A DNA stretch of 64,000 nt from Phyllobacterium sp. OV277 (lineage in GTDB: Bacteria; Pseudomonadota; Alphaproteobacteria; Rhizobiales; Rhizobiaceae), in NCBI RefSeq assembly GCF_900104355.1, contig NZ_FNIY01000002.1, positions 1 to 64,000 of the forward strand. Direction: 5' to 3'. Within the stretch, counting starts at the first letter, position 1. Each line of letters starts with the position of its first letter. Below the pieces are notes generated by a model, which saw only the letters and a list, made by a program, of their open reading frames with translations, had not been told where the DNA came from and searched no databases. A program made the position numbers and the translations under genes. Positions 6,889 through 16,386 of the stretch are shown one piece after another.

Positions 6889-9800
6889 GTGTTTCGACAC
6901 CTTTCATCCACAGGCCCATTGCAACCTCGCTTCTGGGGATTGCAGTGCTGCTGGGCGGTATTCTCGGCTATCTTGCCCTGCCGGTAGCGCCGCTGCCACA
7001 GGTGGATTTTCCGACGATACAGGTGACAACACAATTGCCAGGTGCCAACCCCGACACCATGGCGTCGCTCGTCACTGCACCGCTTGAACGTCAGCTGGGG
7101 CAAATACCCTCGCTCTCTTCAATGGTGTCATCAAGCGCATTCGGCATCAGTCAGGTAACCCTGCAATTTGATCTCGACCGGGATATCGATGGTGCCGCGC
7201 AGGATGTGCAGGCGGCGATCAATGCTGCCGGTTCCCTGCTGCCAAAAACCCTGCCCTACCCGCCCACCTATGCCAAGGTGAACCCCGCCGATACGCCCAT
7301 TATCACCCTCGCTTTACGGTCCACGAGCTATTCCATCCGCAATCTCAGCGATTTTGCCGATACCATGATGGCGCAGCGCCTGAGCGAGGTCACGGGCGTC
7401 GGCAATGTCAATATTCAGGGCGGCGTGCGCCCGGCCGTGCGCATTCAGGCGGATTTGCCGCGTCTTGCCTCCTATGGCATTGCGCTAGAGGATATTCGAA
7501 CCGCGATCACCAATGCCAGCGTTGCGGGTGCCAAGGGTGCGCTCGATGGCACACATCAATCCTATACGATTTCAGCCAACGACCAGATTGTTGATCCACA
7601 GACCTATAATTCCATCATTGTTGCCTACAAAAACGGTTCCCCGGTCCTGCTCAAAGATGTGGCAACTGTTGTTGAAGGGTTGGAGAATTCCCGTGTTGGC
7701 GCGTGGTATCAGGGCGAGCCTGCCGTCGTCATCGATGTGATGCGCCAGCCCGGTGCCAATGTCATCGATACGGTCGCCCGCGTGCTGCAGCAATTGCCGC
7801 GTCTCAAACAAGCCCTGCCAGCAGGGGTCACGCTGGATGTGGTAAACGACCGAACGAACACAATCCGCGCGTCCATCCATGATGTGCAATTGACTCTGGC
7901 AATCAGTATCGCACTGGTCATTCTTGTGGTTTTCATCTTCCTGAGAACCGTGCGTGCCACAATCATTGCCGGTGTTGCGCTTCCCCTGTCGCTTGTCGCG
8001 ACGTTCGGGGTGATGTGGTTTGCAGGTTTCAGCCTCGACAATCTTTCCCTGATGGCGCTGACCATCGGCACCGGCTTTGTGGTCGATGATGCCATTGTGA
8101 TGATTGAGAACATTGTTCGCCATATTGAAGACGGCGAAGGCCCGCTCGAAGCTGCCCTAAAGGGCGCGGGCGAGATCGGGTTTACCATCATATCCCTGAC
8201 CGTCTCGCTGATCGCAGTGTTCATCCCGCTGCTTTTTATGACCGGCATTGTCGGGCGCATGTTCCGCGAATTTGCCTTGACCCTGACCATCGCCGTCGTC
8301 GTATCGGCAATCGTCTCCCTGACGCTGACACCCATGATGTGTGCCCGCATCCTGCGTGGCAAAGAGGAAGGCGAGCGCCGGGGCGTCCTGCACAGCATCG
8401 ACCAGTGGATGGACAAGGTCATAGAGGGCTACCGCCGCAGCCTGCTCTGGGCGCTTGATCGTAGCAAACTGATGCTGCTGCTGACGGCTGTCACGCTTGC
8501 AGCGACGATTGCGCTTTACGTGATCATCCCCAAAGGATTTCTGCCTTCACAGGATACCGGGCTGATAACGGCGATCATCGAAACCGAGCCAACAACCTCA
8601 TTCGACGCGATCAAACGCACCCAGGCTATTGTTACCGACAGGCTGCGACAGGACCCTGATGTTGCAGGCGTTGTTTCGGTCGTTGGAACCAGCACGACCA
8701 ATCTTACGCCCAACACGGGCACGCTCAGCCTTGTGCTGAAACCACAGGACCAGCGGTCGGATTCGGCCGCGCAGATTATCGACCGGCTGCGAACAGAGAC
8801 CACTGGCATTCCCGGCGTACAGGTAACATTCCAGAGTGTGCAGGATATCCGCATCAGCACCCGTTCCAGCCGTGCGCCGTACCAATATACGCTGACCGGC
8901 ACCGATACCGCGATGGTGGTGGACTGGGCGCAGCGGCTCGCCAAGGAATTGCAGCGCGATCCGGCTCTGATCAATGTGGCTTCGGAAATCGAAATGGGCG
9001 GCGGGCGCATTTTCGTCAATGTCGACAGGGAAACCGCCTCGCGGCTCGGCGTTTCCATGCAGGCGGTCAGCGACACGCTCAATGACGCTTTCGGTCAGCG
9101 CCAGATCGGCACGATCTATGGACAGGCCAATCAATACCGGATCATCCTTGAAGCCTCGCCGCAATATCAGGCGGACCCGAAGTCGCTCGACAAACTCTAT
9201 GTCAGCGGCACCGGGGATGCGCAGGTGCAATTGAGCGCGTTTGCCACCGCTTCGTTCACCACGGCACCATTGGTTATCGGCCATGACGAGCAGTTTCCTG
9301 CTGTCACCGTCAGTTTCGATCTTGCACCGGGAGCCTCGCTAAGCCACGCGGTGACGGCAATCAAATCGGCTGAAAAGGCCATTGCCCTGCCCGAGTCGAT
9401 CCGTGGGCAATATTCTGGCGATGCGGCGGAATTTGCCAGTTCACTCGCGGGCGAGCCTTGGCTCATTCTTGCTGCCATCATCACGATCTATATCGTGCTC
9501 GGCGTTCTCTACGAAAGCGCCATTCATCCCATCACCATTCTCTCCACACTGCCATCGGCGGGTGTCGGGGCACTGGTCGCCCTGATGCTGTTCGGGCAGG
9601 ACCTGTCGATCATTGCGCTCATCGGCATCGTGCTTCTCATGGGTATCGTGAAGAAGAACGCGATCATGATGATCGACTTTGCGCTTGAAGCTGAAAGAAC
9701 CGAAGGACTTGATCCGCGCGAAGCGATTGTCAAAGCATCGATCCTGCGTTTCCGCCCGATCATGATGACCACGCTTGCGGCGCTTTTCGGTGCCCTGCCG

Positions 9801-9995
9801 CTGGCGCTGGCTCAAGGAACCGGATCTGAACTGCGCATTCCGCTTGGCATCAGCATTATTGGTGGTCTCGTGCTCAGCCAGCTCCTGACGCTTTATACAA
9901 CGCCGGTCATCTATCTCGGCTTCGAACGGCTGCGCAGCCGCATCGTCGGCCGACCAACCGGCACACCCGCCCCTGAAGCGGATGGCGGCGTATGA
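6885..9995 (+). CDS. mdtB: RND efflux pump, first permease (MdtB-like)
   Basis: This 1036-residue proton-driven pump has the HAE1/MdtB architecture: helix 1 right after the N-terminus (FIHRPIATSLLGIAVLLGG), the first periplasmic porter loop, helices 2-6, a second porter loop, and helices 8-12. The helix-4 proton-relay Asp pair is present in GTGFVVDDAIVMIEN (around residue 400), and the conserved late motif GIVLLMGIVKKNAIMMIDFA is intact. SLLPKTLPYPPTY in the first porter domain is typical of MdtB. It overlaps the adaptor by four bases and the next permease by four. In the known MdtBC case the two pumps form a mixed trimer; that is inferred here from the arrangement. No outer-membrane channel gene follows, so a TolC-type partner must be encoded elsewhere. 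Confidence 0.94.
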   Translation: MSVSTPFIHRPIATSLLGIAVLLGGILGYLALPVAPLPQVDFPTIQVTTQLPGANPDTMASLVTAPLERQLGQIPSLSSMVSSSAFGISQVTLQFDLDRDIDGAAQDVQAAINAAGSLLPKTLPYPPTYAKVNPADTPIITLALRSTSYSIRNLSDFADTMMAQRLSEVTGVGNVNIQGGVRPAVRIQADLPRLASYGIALEDIRTAITNASVAGAKGALDGTHQSYTISANDQIVDPQTYNSIIVAYKNGSPVLLKDVATVVEGLENSRVGAWYQGEPAVVIDVMRQPGANVIDTVARVLQQLPRLKQALPAGVTLDVVNDRTNTIRASIHDVQLTLAISIALVILVVFIFLRTVRATIIAGVALPLSLVATFGVMWFAGFSLDNLSLMALTIGTGFVVDDAIVMIENIVRHIEDGEGPLEAALKGAGEIGFTIISLTVSLIAVFIPLLFMTGIVGRMFREFALTLTIAVVVSAIVSLTLTPMMCARILRGKEEGERRGVLHSIDQWMDKVIEGYRRSLLWALDRSKLMLLLTAVTLAATIALYVIIPKGFLPSQDTGLITAIIETEPTTSFDAIKRTQAIVTDRLRQDPDVAGVVSVVGTSTTNLTPNTGTLSLVLKPQDQRSDSAAQIIDRLRTETTGIPGVQVTFQSVQDIRISTRSSRAPYQYTLTGTDTAMVVDWAQRLAKELQRDPALINVASEIEMGGGRIFVNVDRETASRLGVSMQAVSDTLNDAFGQRQIGTIYGQANQYRIILEASPQYQADPKSLDKLYVSGTGDAQVQLSAFATASFTTAPLVIGHDEQFPAVTVSFDLAPGASLSHAVTAIKSAEKAIALPESIRGQYSGDAAEFASSLAGEPWLILAAIITIYIVLGVLYESAIHPITILSTLPSAGVGALVALMLFGQDLSIIALIGIVLLMGIVKKNAIMMIDFALEAERTEGLDPREAIVKASILRFRPIMMTTLAALFGALPLALAQGTGSELRIPLGISIIGGLVLSQLLTLYTTPVIYLGFERLRSRIVGRPTGTPAPEADGGV

Positions 9996-12900
9996 ACTTT
10001 TCCGAACCGTTCATCCGCAGACCTGTTGGAACCACGCTTCTGGCGCTGGGTCTGTTGATGCTCGGCATTGTCGCCTATGGTTTTCTGCCTGTAGCAAGCC
10101 TGCCTTCCGTTGATCTGCCGACGATCCGCGTTTCCGCCAGCCGCCCCGGCGCCGACCCTGCGACCATGGCCGCCAGCGTTGCCGCGCCGCTGGAGCGGCG
10201 CCTCGGTTCCATCGCTGGCGTTACGGAACTCACATCGGTCAGCTCGCTCGGCTCCACCAACATTACGGTGCAATTCGACCTTTCGCGCGATGTCGACGGG
10301 GCGGCGCAGGACGTGCAGGCAGCGCTCAACGCAGCTGCTACGGACCTGCCTTCCGACTTGCCGTCACTGCCCAGTTTCCGCAAGGTCAATCCGGCGGCAG
10401 CACCCGTGCTTATTCTGGCGCTGACATCCGATACGGTCTCTGCCAGTGCTATTTATGATGCGGCAGATACTGTCATCGTCCAGCGTATTTCACAGGTGGA
10501 AGGGGTTGGCGAAGTGACAGCCAGCGGAGCGGATCAACCGGCGATCCGCGTCCGCTTCGACCCTGATCGCCTTGCGGCCATGGGCATGTCGCTCGACACG
10601 GTTCGCACCGCCATCGTCAATGCCAATGTGGCCGAACCCGTTGGCTCTATCGATGGCAGTGATTTTGCTTTCTCGATTGGCACCAATGCGCAATTGAAAA
10701 CAACCGAGGATTACGGACGGATCATCATCCGCAGCGGCGACGGGACGGCTGTTCGCCTCTCTGATATCGCCACTGTCGAGCAGGGCGTGCGCAACAGCAG
10801 GTCGGACGCCTGGTATAATGGCAAGCCTTCGGTTCTTCTCAACATCACCAAACAGGCCAATGCCAATGTCATTGCCACCGTGGATGCGGTGAAAACGCTG
10901 CTGCCCGATCTGAAGCGACTGATACCGCCGGGCATTGATATTGCGGTTCTCTCAGACCGGACCACGACCATCCATGCCAGTGTGAATGATATGCAGTGGA
11001 CGCTTCTGGCCACCATCTGTCTTGTTATGGCGGTTGTCATGGTTTTCCTGCGGCGCGCCACCCCGACCATGGCAGCCGGTGTGACCGTACCATTGTCGCT
11101 CGCTGGCACATTTGCCGCCATGTGGGCCTGGGGTCTTTCCATCGACAATCTGTCCCTGATGGCACTGGCCGTATCGGTTGGATTCGTTGTCGATGATGCG
11201 ATCGTCATGATCGAGAATATTTATGCCAATCTTGAAGAAGGCATGAAGCCGATGCGGGCAGCGCTTGAAGGCGCGCGGCAGATTGGCTTCACTGTCGTTT
11301 CCATCAGCGTGTCGCTGCTTGCCGCCTTCATTCCCCTGTTCTTCATGGGCGGTATCGTCGGGCGTTTCTTCCAGACGTTCTCGCTGACCCTTGCCTTCAC
11401 CATTCTTGTCTCCACGGTCGTATCCCTGACTGTCACGCCGATGATCTGCGGACACAGGCTGAAAGCCCATGATGCCAATGCCCGTCCGGGCGCCTTCGGC
11501 CGTATAGTCGAAGGTACGCTTGACGCTGTGATCGCCTTTTATGGCCGGACATTGAAAAGTGTCCTCTATCACCGTGTTCTGGCCGTGCTTGTCATTTTTG
11601 CCTGCGTTGCCATCACAGCTTTTCTCTATGTCAAAGTCCCAAAAGGCTTCTTTCCGTCTGATGATACCGGCTTCATCATGGGCGGTACGCAGGCTTCAAC
11701 CGATATCTCCTATCCGGCCATGGTGGACCTGCAGCGTCAGGCGGCAGCGATTGCAGGTCAAGACCCGGCTGTTGCTGGCGTTGGCTCCTCCGTCGGTGGC
11801 GGCGGGTTCTCATCTGGTGTCAATCGCGGGCAATTGCTGATTTCACTGAAACCGGAAAAGGAACGCGACCCGACCGCCATCGTCATCGACCGTATGCGCA
11901 AATCGCTTGCCTCCGTGGCGGGGCTGTCAACATTCCTGTTCTCGCCGGGAGACATCCGCGCGGGCGGACGTTCGACCCAGTCGCAATATCAGTTCACCCT
12001 ATGGGATGCCAATTACAGTGAACTTGTCACATGGGCGCCAAAGGTGCTGGACCGCCTGAAACAGGAACCCGGTTTGACCGATGTGGCAACGGACCGCCAG
12101 CCCAATGGATTGCAGGCCAATGTGACGATAGACCGGGTTGCTGCTGCACGCATGGGCGTGGCCATCGGCGATATAGACAGCGCGCTCAACAATGCTTTTT
12201 CACAGCGGCAGGTCTCCACGATCTACTCGGCGCGCAATCAGTACCGGGTGGTGATCGAAGCCAATGCCGGTTACGCGCTCGACCCTGAGCAAATCGCCAA
12301 TCTGCATGTGACCGGAACCGGCGGCATACAGGTGCCGCTCAGCAGTGTCGCCAAAATCGAGCGCACCCTTGCGCCCCTCGTCGTCAATCATCAGGGGCAG
12401 TTTCCGTCCGTCACCATTTCCTACAATCTGGCATTGGGGACATCGCTTGAGGACGCGAATAATGCGGTACAAACAGCTGTTCTCGGCATGCATCTTCCCG
12501 ATTCACTTCACGCGGAGTTTGCGGGCGACGCCGCATCACTCACCCAATCCACCGGCAGCCAACCCCTGCTTATTCTTGCGGCACTGCTGACAGTCTATAT
12601 CGTGCTGGGCATCCTCTATGAGAGCCTCGCCCACCCTTTGACAATCATATCCACCCTGCCCTCTGCCGGGCTTGGCGCCCTGCTTGCACTGGTCATAACC
12701 GGCACGGAGCTGACACTGATTGCCTTTATCGGCATCATTCTTCTGATCGGCATCGTCAAGAAGAACGGCATCATGATGGTGGATTTCGCACTACAGGGCG
12801 AGCGAAGCTATGGCCTGTCGGCGGAGGATGCGATTTATCAGGCGTGCCTCAAGCGTTTCCGGCCAATCCTCATGACAACGCTTGCCGCCATCATGGGTGC

Positions 12901-13090
12901 CATACCGCTCATCATTGCGACCGGTCCCGGTTCAGAACTGCGGCGTCCGCTTGGAATTACCATCGTCGGCGGGCTCATCGTGTCGCAGGTGCTCACCCTC
13001 TACACCACACCAGTCATCTATCTGATGCTGGCACGGCTGCACGAACGCTGGTCGGTAGAGAAACCCATAGCTGCCGGGCAACGGCCATAA
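9992..13090 (+). CDS. mdtC: RND efflux pump, second permease (MdtC-like)
   Basis: This 1032-residue RND permease is homologous to but distinct from the one before it. The same landmarks are present: FIRRPVGTTLLALGLLMLG as helix 1, SVGFVVDDAIVMIENIYANLEEG with the proton-relay Asp pair in helix 4, a polyglycine loop (GGGGFSSGVNRG) in the second porter domain, and GIILLIGIVKKNGIMMVDFA late in the protein. The start ATG overlaps the TGA of the preceding permease. Two intact, different pumps in tandem behind one adaptor is the MdtABC arrangement, which in enterobacteria handles bile salts and novobiocin; the substrates here are unknown. After the stop the DNA turns AT-rich with a small palindrome (AAAATTTGTAAAATTTT) but no clear terminator. 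Confidence 0.94.
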   Translation: MNFSEPFIRRPVGTTLLALGLLMLGIVAYGFLPVASLPSVDLPTIRVSASRPGADPATMAASVAAPLERRLGSIAGVTELTSVSSLGSTNITVQFDLSRDVDGAAQDVQAALNAAATDLPSDLPSLPSFRKVNPAAAPVLILALTSDTVSASAIYDAADTVIVQRISQVEGVGEVTASGADQPAIRVRFDPDRLAAMGMSLDTVRTAIVNANVAEPVGSIDGSDFAFSIGTNAQLKTTEDYGRIIIRSGDGTAVRLSDIATVEQGVRNSRSDAWYNGKPSVLLNITKQANANVIATVDAVKTLLPDLKRLIPPGIDIAVLSDRTTTIHASVNDMQWTLLATICLVMAVVMVFLRRATPTMAAGVTVPLSLAGTFAAMWAWGLSIDNLSLMALAVSVGFVVDDAIVMIENIYANLEEGMKPMRAALEGARQIGFTVVSISVSLLAAFIPLFFMGGIVGRFFQTFSLTLAFTILVSTVVSLTVTPMICGHRLKAHDANARPGAFGRIVEGTLDAVIAFYGRTLKSVLYHRVLAVLVIFACVAITAFLYVKVPKGFFPSDDTGFIMGGTQASTDISYPAMVDLQRQAAAIAGQDPAVAGVGSSVGGGGFSSGVNRGQLLISLKPEKERDPTAIVIDRMRKSLASVAGLSTFLFSPGDIRAGGRSTQSQYQFTLWDANYSELVTWAPKVLDRLKQEPGLTDVATDRQPNGLQANVTIDRVAAARMGVAIGDIDSALNNAFSQRQVSTIYSARNQYRVVIEANAGYALDPEQIANLHVTGTGGIQVPLSSVAKIERTLAPLVVNHQGQFPSVTISYNLALGTSLEDANNAVQTAVLGMHLPDSLHAEFAGDAASLTQSTGSQPLLILAALLTVYIVLGILYESLAHPLTIISTLPSAGLGALLALVITGTELTLIAFIGIILLIGIVKKNGIMMVDFALQGERSYGLSAEDAIYQACLKRFRPILMTTLAAIMGAIPLIIATGPGSELRRPLGITIVGGLIVSQVLTLYTTPVIYLMLARLHERWSVEKPIAAGQRP

Positions 13091-13195
13091 AATTTGTAAA
13101 ATTTTAATAAATTGAAACGCGGGATGAACGGCTGGTTCTACGCGTGTTCAGGTTGCAACCCATACCTTTGTGTCAGTTCCACGGGGGTATCTGTC

Positions 13196-13345
13196 ATGCT
13201 TGTACAGCGTCTTGGCATTGTCTTTTTCATTTTCATGGCTTTTGCCTTGTCCTTCGGCAGTTTTGTCAATTACACGGCCAAATACGGCCGGGACGCCCAC
13301 CTCGCCTATCAGGGCAAGGTTATGCAGGACACACGCAACAACTGA
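13196..13345 (+). CDS. small single-helix membrane protein, unknown function
   Basis: This is a 49-residue protein starting at the ATG at 13196 behind ACGGGGG; an upstream start at 13112 would add an unlikely Cys-rich segment. Residues 4-23 (QRLGIVFFIFMAFALSFGSF) form one membrane helix, followed by a short polar tail with tyrosines and charged residues (NYTAKYGRDAHLAYQG). I do not recognise it. It lies 105 bases behind the RND operon on the same strand and might be an accessory subunit of the pump, but no sequence feature proves this. The next gene is convergent. Confidence 0.5.
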   Translation: MLVQRLGIVFFIFMAFALSFGSFVNYTAKYGRDAHLAYQGKVMQDTRNN

Positions 13346-13353
13346 GCCACTCA

Positions 13354-13536
13354 TTATTGTTTGCGCTTCTCCGCCTTTTCAAGGCGCTTGAGCAGATCAA
13401 CGAACTGCGAGGGAAGATCCTTGTCAGCCTGAGAAAGCTGGGAGGACTGGACGGCATTGCGAAAATCCTGCCTGGTAATCTGTGTGCGCATGACCGTGGC
13501 AACCGGTTGATGCGGCATTCCATGTTTTACAGCCAT
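13354..13536 (-). CDS. small soluble protein, unknown; C-terminus faintly NepR-like
   Basis: This 60-residue protein starts at ATG 13536-13534 behind GGGAAGGG; a TTG nine codons upstream is less likely. It is basic and helical, with no membrane segment or signal. The C-terminal part, LPSQFVDLLKRLEKAEKRK, has the P-x-x-F-x-x-L-L-x-x-L-E spacing seen in the NepR anti-sigma domain of the alphaproteobacterial general stress response. However, the first NepR helix is not obvious, and no ecfG or phyR gene lies nearby. I treat the similarity as a hint only. It is convergent with the 49-residue gene, eight bases apart. Confidence 0.45.
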   Translation of the reverse strand: MAVKHGMPHQPVATVMRTQITRQDFRNAVQSSQLSQADKDLPSQFVDLLKRLEKAEKRKQ

Positions 13537-13838
13537 GACCCTTCCCATCCATTTCTGGAGCAAGATCGGTACTCATTTGCCGACGCGTGCCAAACACCTC
13601 AAAAGCCTATGCTTCTGCACCCGCCTATCACCCTTCCAGCAATGCTTGGGCCTGCTGAGATAACGGACCGAGGCGGCATTCGTTTCAAATTTTACAATCT
13701 TATAGTCAACAAAGACTGAAGAGCCTTTCGGCGCGGGTTTGAGCAAAGCCCATTTGCATTTATCGACAATTTTATTGGGCATGGCAGGAACTCAAACTCC
13801 TTTCTCGCGTTCCATTCAAAACCCCAAAAGGATGCGCC

Positions 13839-14765
13839 ATGTTGATCCGTGTCGGATATGAAATTGCTATCAAGTGCAACGAACCAACGCCGATGACGAC
13901 CTATCTCAATCTGGAGGCGGGACGACTTTCCGATATTGTTTGCGAGAGGGGACCGTCAGCGTCGCCCACGGTAAAACTGGAGAATTTCCACGACCTTTTC
14001 GGCAATAGCTGTCTGCGTCTTCTGGCTCCGGCGGGCAATCTTTCATTGAAATATGATGCTGTTGTAGAGGATGACGGACTGCCTGACCCCATTGACGAAA
14101 ATGCACAGGAATTGACCGTCGACAAACTGCCTACCGAGTGTCTCGCCTTTCTGTCCGCCAGCCGCTATTGCGAAACGGATGAGCTGAGCAATCTGGCATG
14201 GAGCCTGTTCGGCAATGTCAAGCCAGGCTGGTCGCGGGTTCAGGCCATCTGTGATTACGTCAACCAGCGGCTGACTTTCAGCTATGGTTTTGCCCGTGCC
14301 ACGCGGACTGCCGCACAGGCCCATGAAGAGCGCGTCGGCGTATGCCGGGATTTCGCGCATCTCGCCGTTGCTTTCTGCCGTTGCATGAATATCCCAGCGC
14401 GATACGTCAATGGATATATGGGTGATATTGGCATTCCTGCCGATCCCGCGCCGATGGATTTCAACGCGTGGTTCGAGGTTTATCTCGGAGATCAGTGGCA
14501 CACATTCGACGCCCGCCACAACACGCGCCGTATCGGACGGATTGTTGTGGCGCGTGGCCGCGATGCCGCCGATATTCCGCTCATCCATACGTTCGGGCCG
14601 CACGAACTGACAAACTTCAAGGTCTGGACTTTTGAGGAGACTGATCCGTCCTTTTCCAGCCAGCGCTTTGAAAAAATATCTTTGGTCACTCCATGGTTCA
14701 GTCAGCGGTGGTCCCGTCTTTCCAGGCATATTCAGGCAAGAACAGATGCTGAAAGCAGTTTGTAG
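13839..14765 (+). CDS. transglutaminase-like cysteine protein
   Basis: This 308-residue protein starts behind AAAAGGA. An N-terminal beta-rich domain (residues 1-115) precedes a transglutaminase-like papain-fold core at about 125-230. The nucleophile region is GVCRDFAHLAVAFCR with Cys169. The region that normally gives the catalytic His reads MDFNAWFEVYL, with Asn209 where many relatives carry His before AW. The acid would be Asp224 in WHTFDARHN. No signal peptide is seen. Family members are proteases or amidases, often linked to peptide or peptidoglycan metabolism. The C-terminal 60 residues are less conserved-looking. Upstream and downstream genes are short unknowns. Whether the protein is catalytic is uncertain because of the missing His. 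Confidence 0.8.
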   Translation: MLIRVGYEIAIKCNEPTPMTTYLNLEAGRLSDIVCERGPSASPTVKLENFHDLFGNSCLRLLAPAGNLSLKYDAVVEDDGLPDPIDENAQELTVDKLPTECLAFLSASRYCETDELSNLAWSLFGNVKPGWSRVQAICDYVNQRLTFSYGFARATRTAAQAHEERVGVCRDFAHLAVAFCRCMNIPARYVNGYMGDIGIPADPAPMDFNAWFEVYLGDQWHTFDARHNTRRIGRIVVARGRDAADIPLIHTFGPHELTNFKVWTFEETDPSFSSQRFEKISLVTPWFSQRWSRLSRHIQARTDAESSL

Positions 14766-14977
14766 CGATGGCTCGAATCACCCACCCATACATGGGTAAA
14801 GCCGGCTCATAATCACTGTCCGGATTTGCCATATTCCGATAGGCGGGTTGCCAGTTTGCACTGCGGTAAGTTCTTTCAGAGTACCAGGAAATCGTTTCGA
14901 ATTGCCATGCCACATTTGAGCGACTAGCCTTTTCCTGTCGCGGGGTTTTCATTCGTTTCAGGGAAGGAATACTCCCC

Positions 14978-15244
14978 ATGTCTTTCGCAAATCCACCAGG
15001 ACCGACCTATTCGCAGGATGATTGGGACCTGATGCAGGCGGCCTACGACAAGGCGGCGGCAACACTCCTCGTGAAATCCAGCACAAATGAGGAAGCGAAA
15101 ATCATCGCCGAAACCGTTATGACGGCATTCAATCGCGGCAATCGCAGTGTGAATTCACTTGCTGCTCTGGCGGTTATCACCGCTGTCAATGCCCACCCGG
15201 CTGTCAATGGGGCGGACGTCGAACCTGAGAAACGCTATGCCTGA
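14978..15244 (+). CDS. small conserved-looking hypothetical protein
   Basis: This 88-residue soluble protein starts behind GGAAGGAA. It is mostly helical: DDWDLMQAAYDKAAATLL, then EEAKIIAETVMTAFNRG and SLAALAVITAVNAHP. There is no signal, membrane helix, metal-binding cluster or recognisable domain. Its last ten bases (15235-15244) overlap the end of the convergent binding-protein gene, which fits a real compact gene end. The 212 bases upstream (14766-14977) hold no other gene that I can support. Function unknown. Confidence 0.6.
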   Translation: MSFANPPGPTYSQDDWDLMQAAYDKAAATLLVKSSTNEEAKIIAETVMTAFNRGNRSVNSLAALAVITAVNAHPAVNGADVEPEKRYA

Positions 15245-16386
15245 TTGGCGAGGCCCCTAAAGCTGCGCAGAAACTGCGCGTTCAGATCATCAATAACCCG
15301 TCCCGCGCCGTGTCCTTTCAGCAAAGCCTCATTGAGGCGTTCCGATGCTGATTGCTGAAACGCCATATAGCCATTGTGGCGTGGACGCACCCATGCAGCC
15401 TCAAGCGTTTTGCGTGTTGCTGTATAAAAATCTGACGTGGCGGCATTGACCGCTTGATCTTCCCACGCATCCGCATGTCCGGGCTGGCCGCCCGCTTCCG
15501 CATAAAGACTTTTCTGTATGCCGCCGCTGGCTATCCAGTAGGCAAAATCAATGGCCTCAGCGCGATGCCCGGAAAATGCAGAGACTGCAATACCCGTTCC
15601 ACCAAGTGCTGACCCAGCCGGGCCATTTTCACCCGCAGCAGGAATATCGGCAAAAGCAACGAGATTGGGGCGGAAGCCTTTGATTGCATAATTGACGTAG
15701 CCATAAATCAGGGGCGCGCAGGCGATTTCTGATCCGGTTTTGGCCATGCGTTCAAGTACAGCAATCGGGTCCATCTCGAAACAGGCGGGATCAACAAGGG
15801 CACTGATCTCGCCCATCATTTCCAGAACATGCATACCGTGCTCCCGATTGATCAATTGGCCCGATGCTGTTGCGCAGGGAGTTTCGAGATTACCGCACAG
15901 GGTGTAGAACGTCATAAGGGAATGCGGTGGCCTGAGCGGCAGAAGAACTCTGCCCTCTCTGGCAAGAACCAACATCTCGGCCCATGTTTTGGGTGCGTGC
16001 TTCAGAAGATCAGGCCGCCACGCGCAGACCTGCGTCGCCGTATCAACGGGAAAGGCCCATTGATGGCCCTGCCAATGATAACTCGGATAGGATTGCCCGA
16101 CGCTGCCCTTGAGTAGCGCGGCGCGCTCTGCCTCCCGCCCCGGAACATCGAGCGGAGCAAGGCAATGCTCAGCCGTGATCTGCCCGACATGCGGATGGTC
16201 GATCACGATCAGATCATAGGTGCGCGCCAGTTCCTCCACGGGAAAGGATTCAAAATCCTGAAGCGAACGCTTGTCCCATTCAATGGTAATTCCAGTCTTC
16301 TCAAACCAAAGTCTGGAGCAGGCAACCATGGGATCGTAGCCACGCGGATGGCTCCACGTCATGCCCTTCAACGTGATCGTGCTCAC
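15235..16386 (-). CDS. ABC-type solute-binding protein-like protein without an export signal
   Basis: This 383-residue protein resembles family 1 extracellular solute-binding proteins: an early sugar-binder motif ([12 protein letters not shown]), [31 protein letters not shown], and a late [19 protein letters not shown]. The start is a GTG at 16386-16384 that overlaps the TGA of the CoA-transferase gene (GTGA), so it is translationally coupled to it. The longer upstream frame is only antisense-like sequence inside that gene. From this start ([11 protein letters not shown]) there is no signal peptide or lipobox, and no permease or ATPase gene follows. It may act in the cytoplasm or be misused as a binding module. 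It is the last gene of the MaoC / CaiB operon. Confidence 0.75.
   Translation of the reverse strand: MSTITLKGMTWSHPRGYDPMVACSRLWFEKTGITIEWDKRSLQDFESFPVEELARTYDLIVIDHPHVGQITAEHCLAPLDVPGREAERAALLKGSVGQSYPSYHWQGHQWAFPVDTATQVCAWRPDLLKHAPKTWAEMLVLAREGRVLLPLRPPHSLMTFYTLCGNLETPCATASGQLINREHGMHVLEMMGEISALVDPACFEMDPIAVLERMAKTGSEIACAPLIYGYVNYAIKGFRPNLVAFADIPAAGENGPAGSALGGTGIAVSAFSGHRAEAIDFAYWIASGGIQKSLYAEAGGQPGHADAWEDQAVNAATSDFYTATRKTLEAAWVRPRHNGYMAFQQSASERLNEALLKGHGAGRVIDDLNAQFLRSFRGLANQA

Noticed and set aside
5794-6900. 368-codon frame on the minus strand opposite mdtA
   Set aside because: It lies wholly under a well-supported adaptor gene, has no ribosome site and reads as low-complexity mixed sequence; it is a codon-bias shadow.
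13573-13782. 69-codon minus-strand frame between the small genes and the transglutaminase
   Set aside because: The only possible ribosome site is 14 bases from the ATG and the protein has no recognisable feature; too weak to call.
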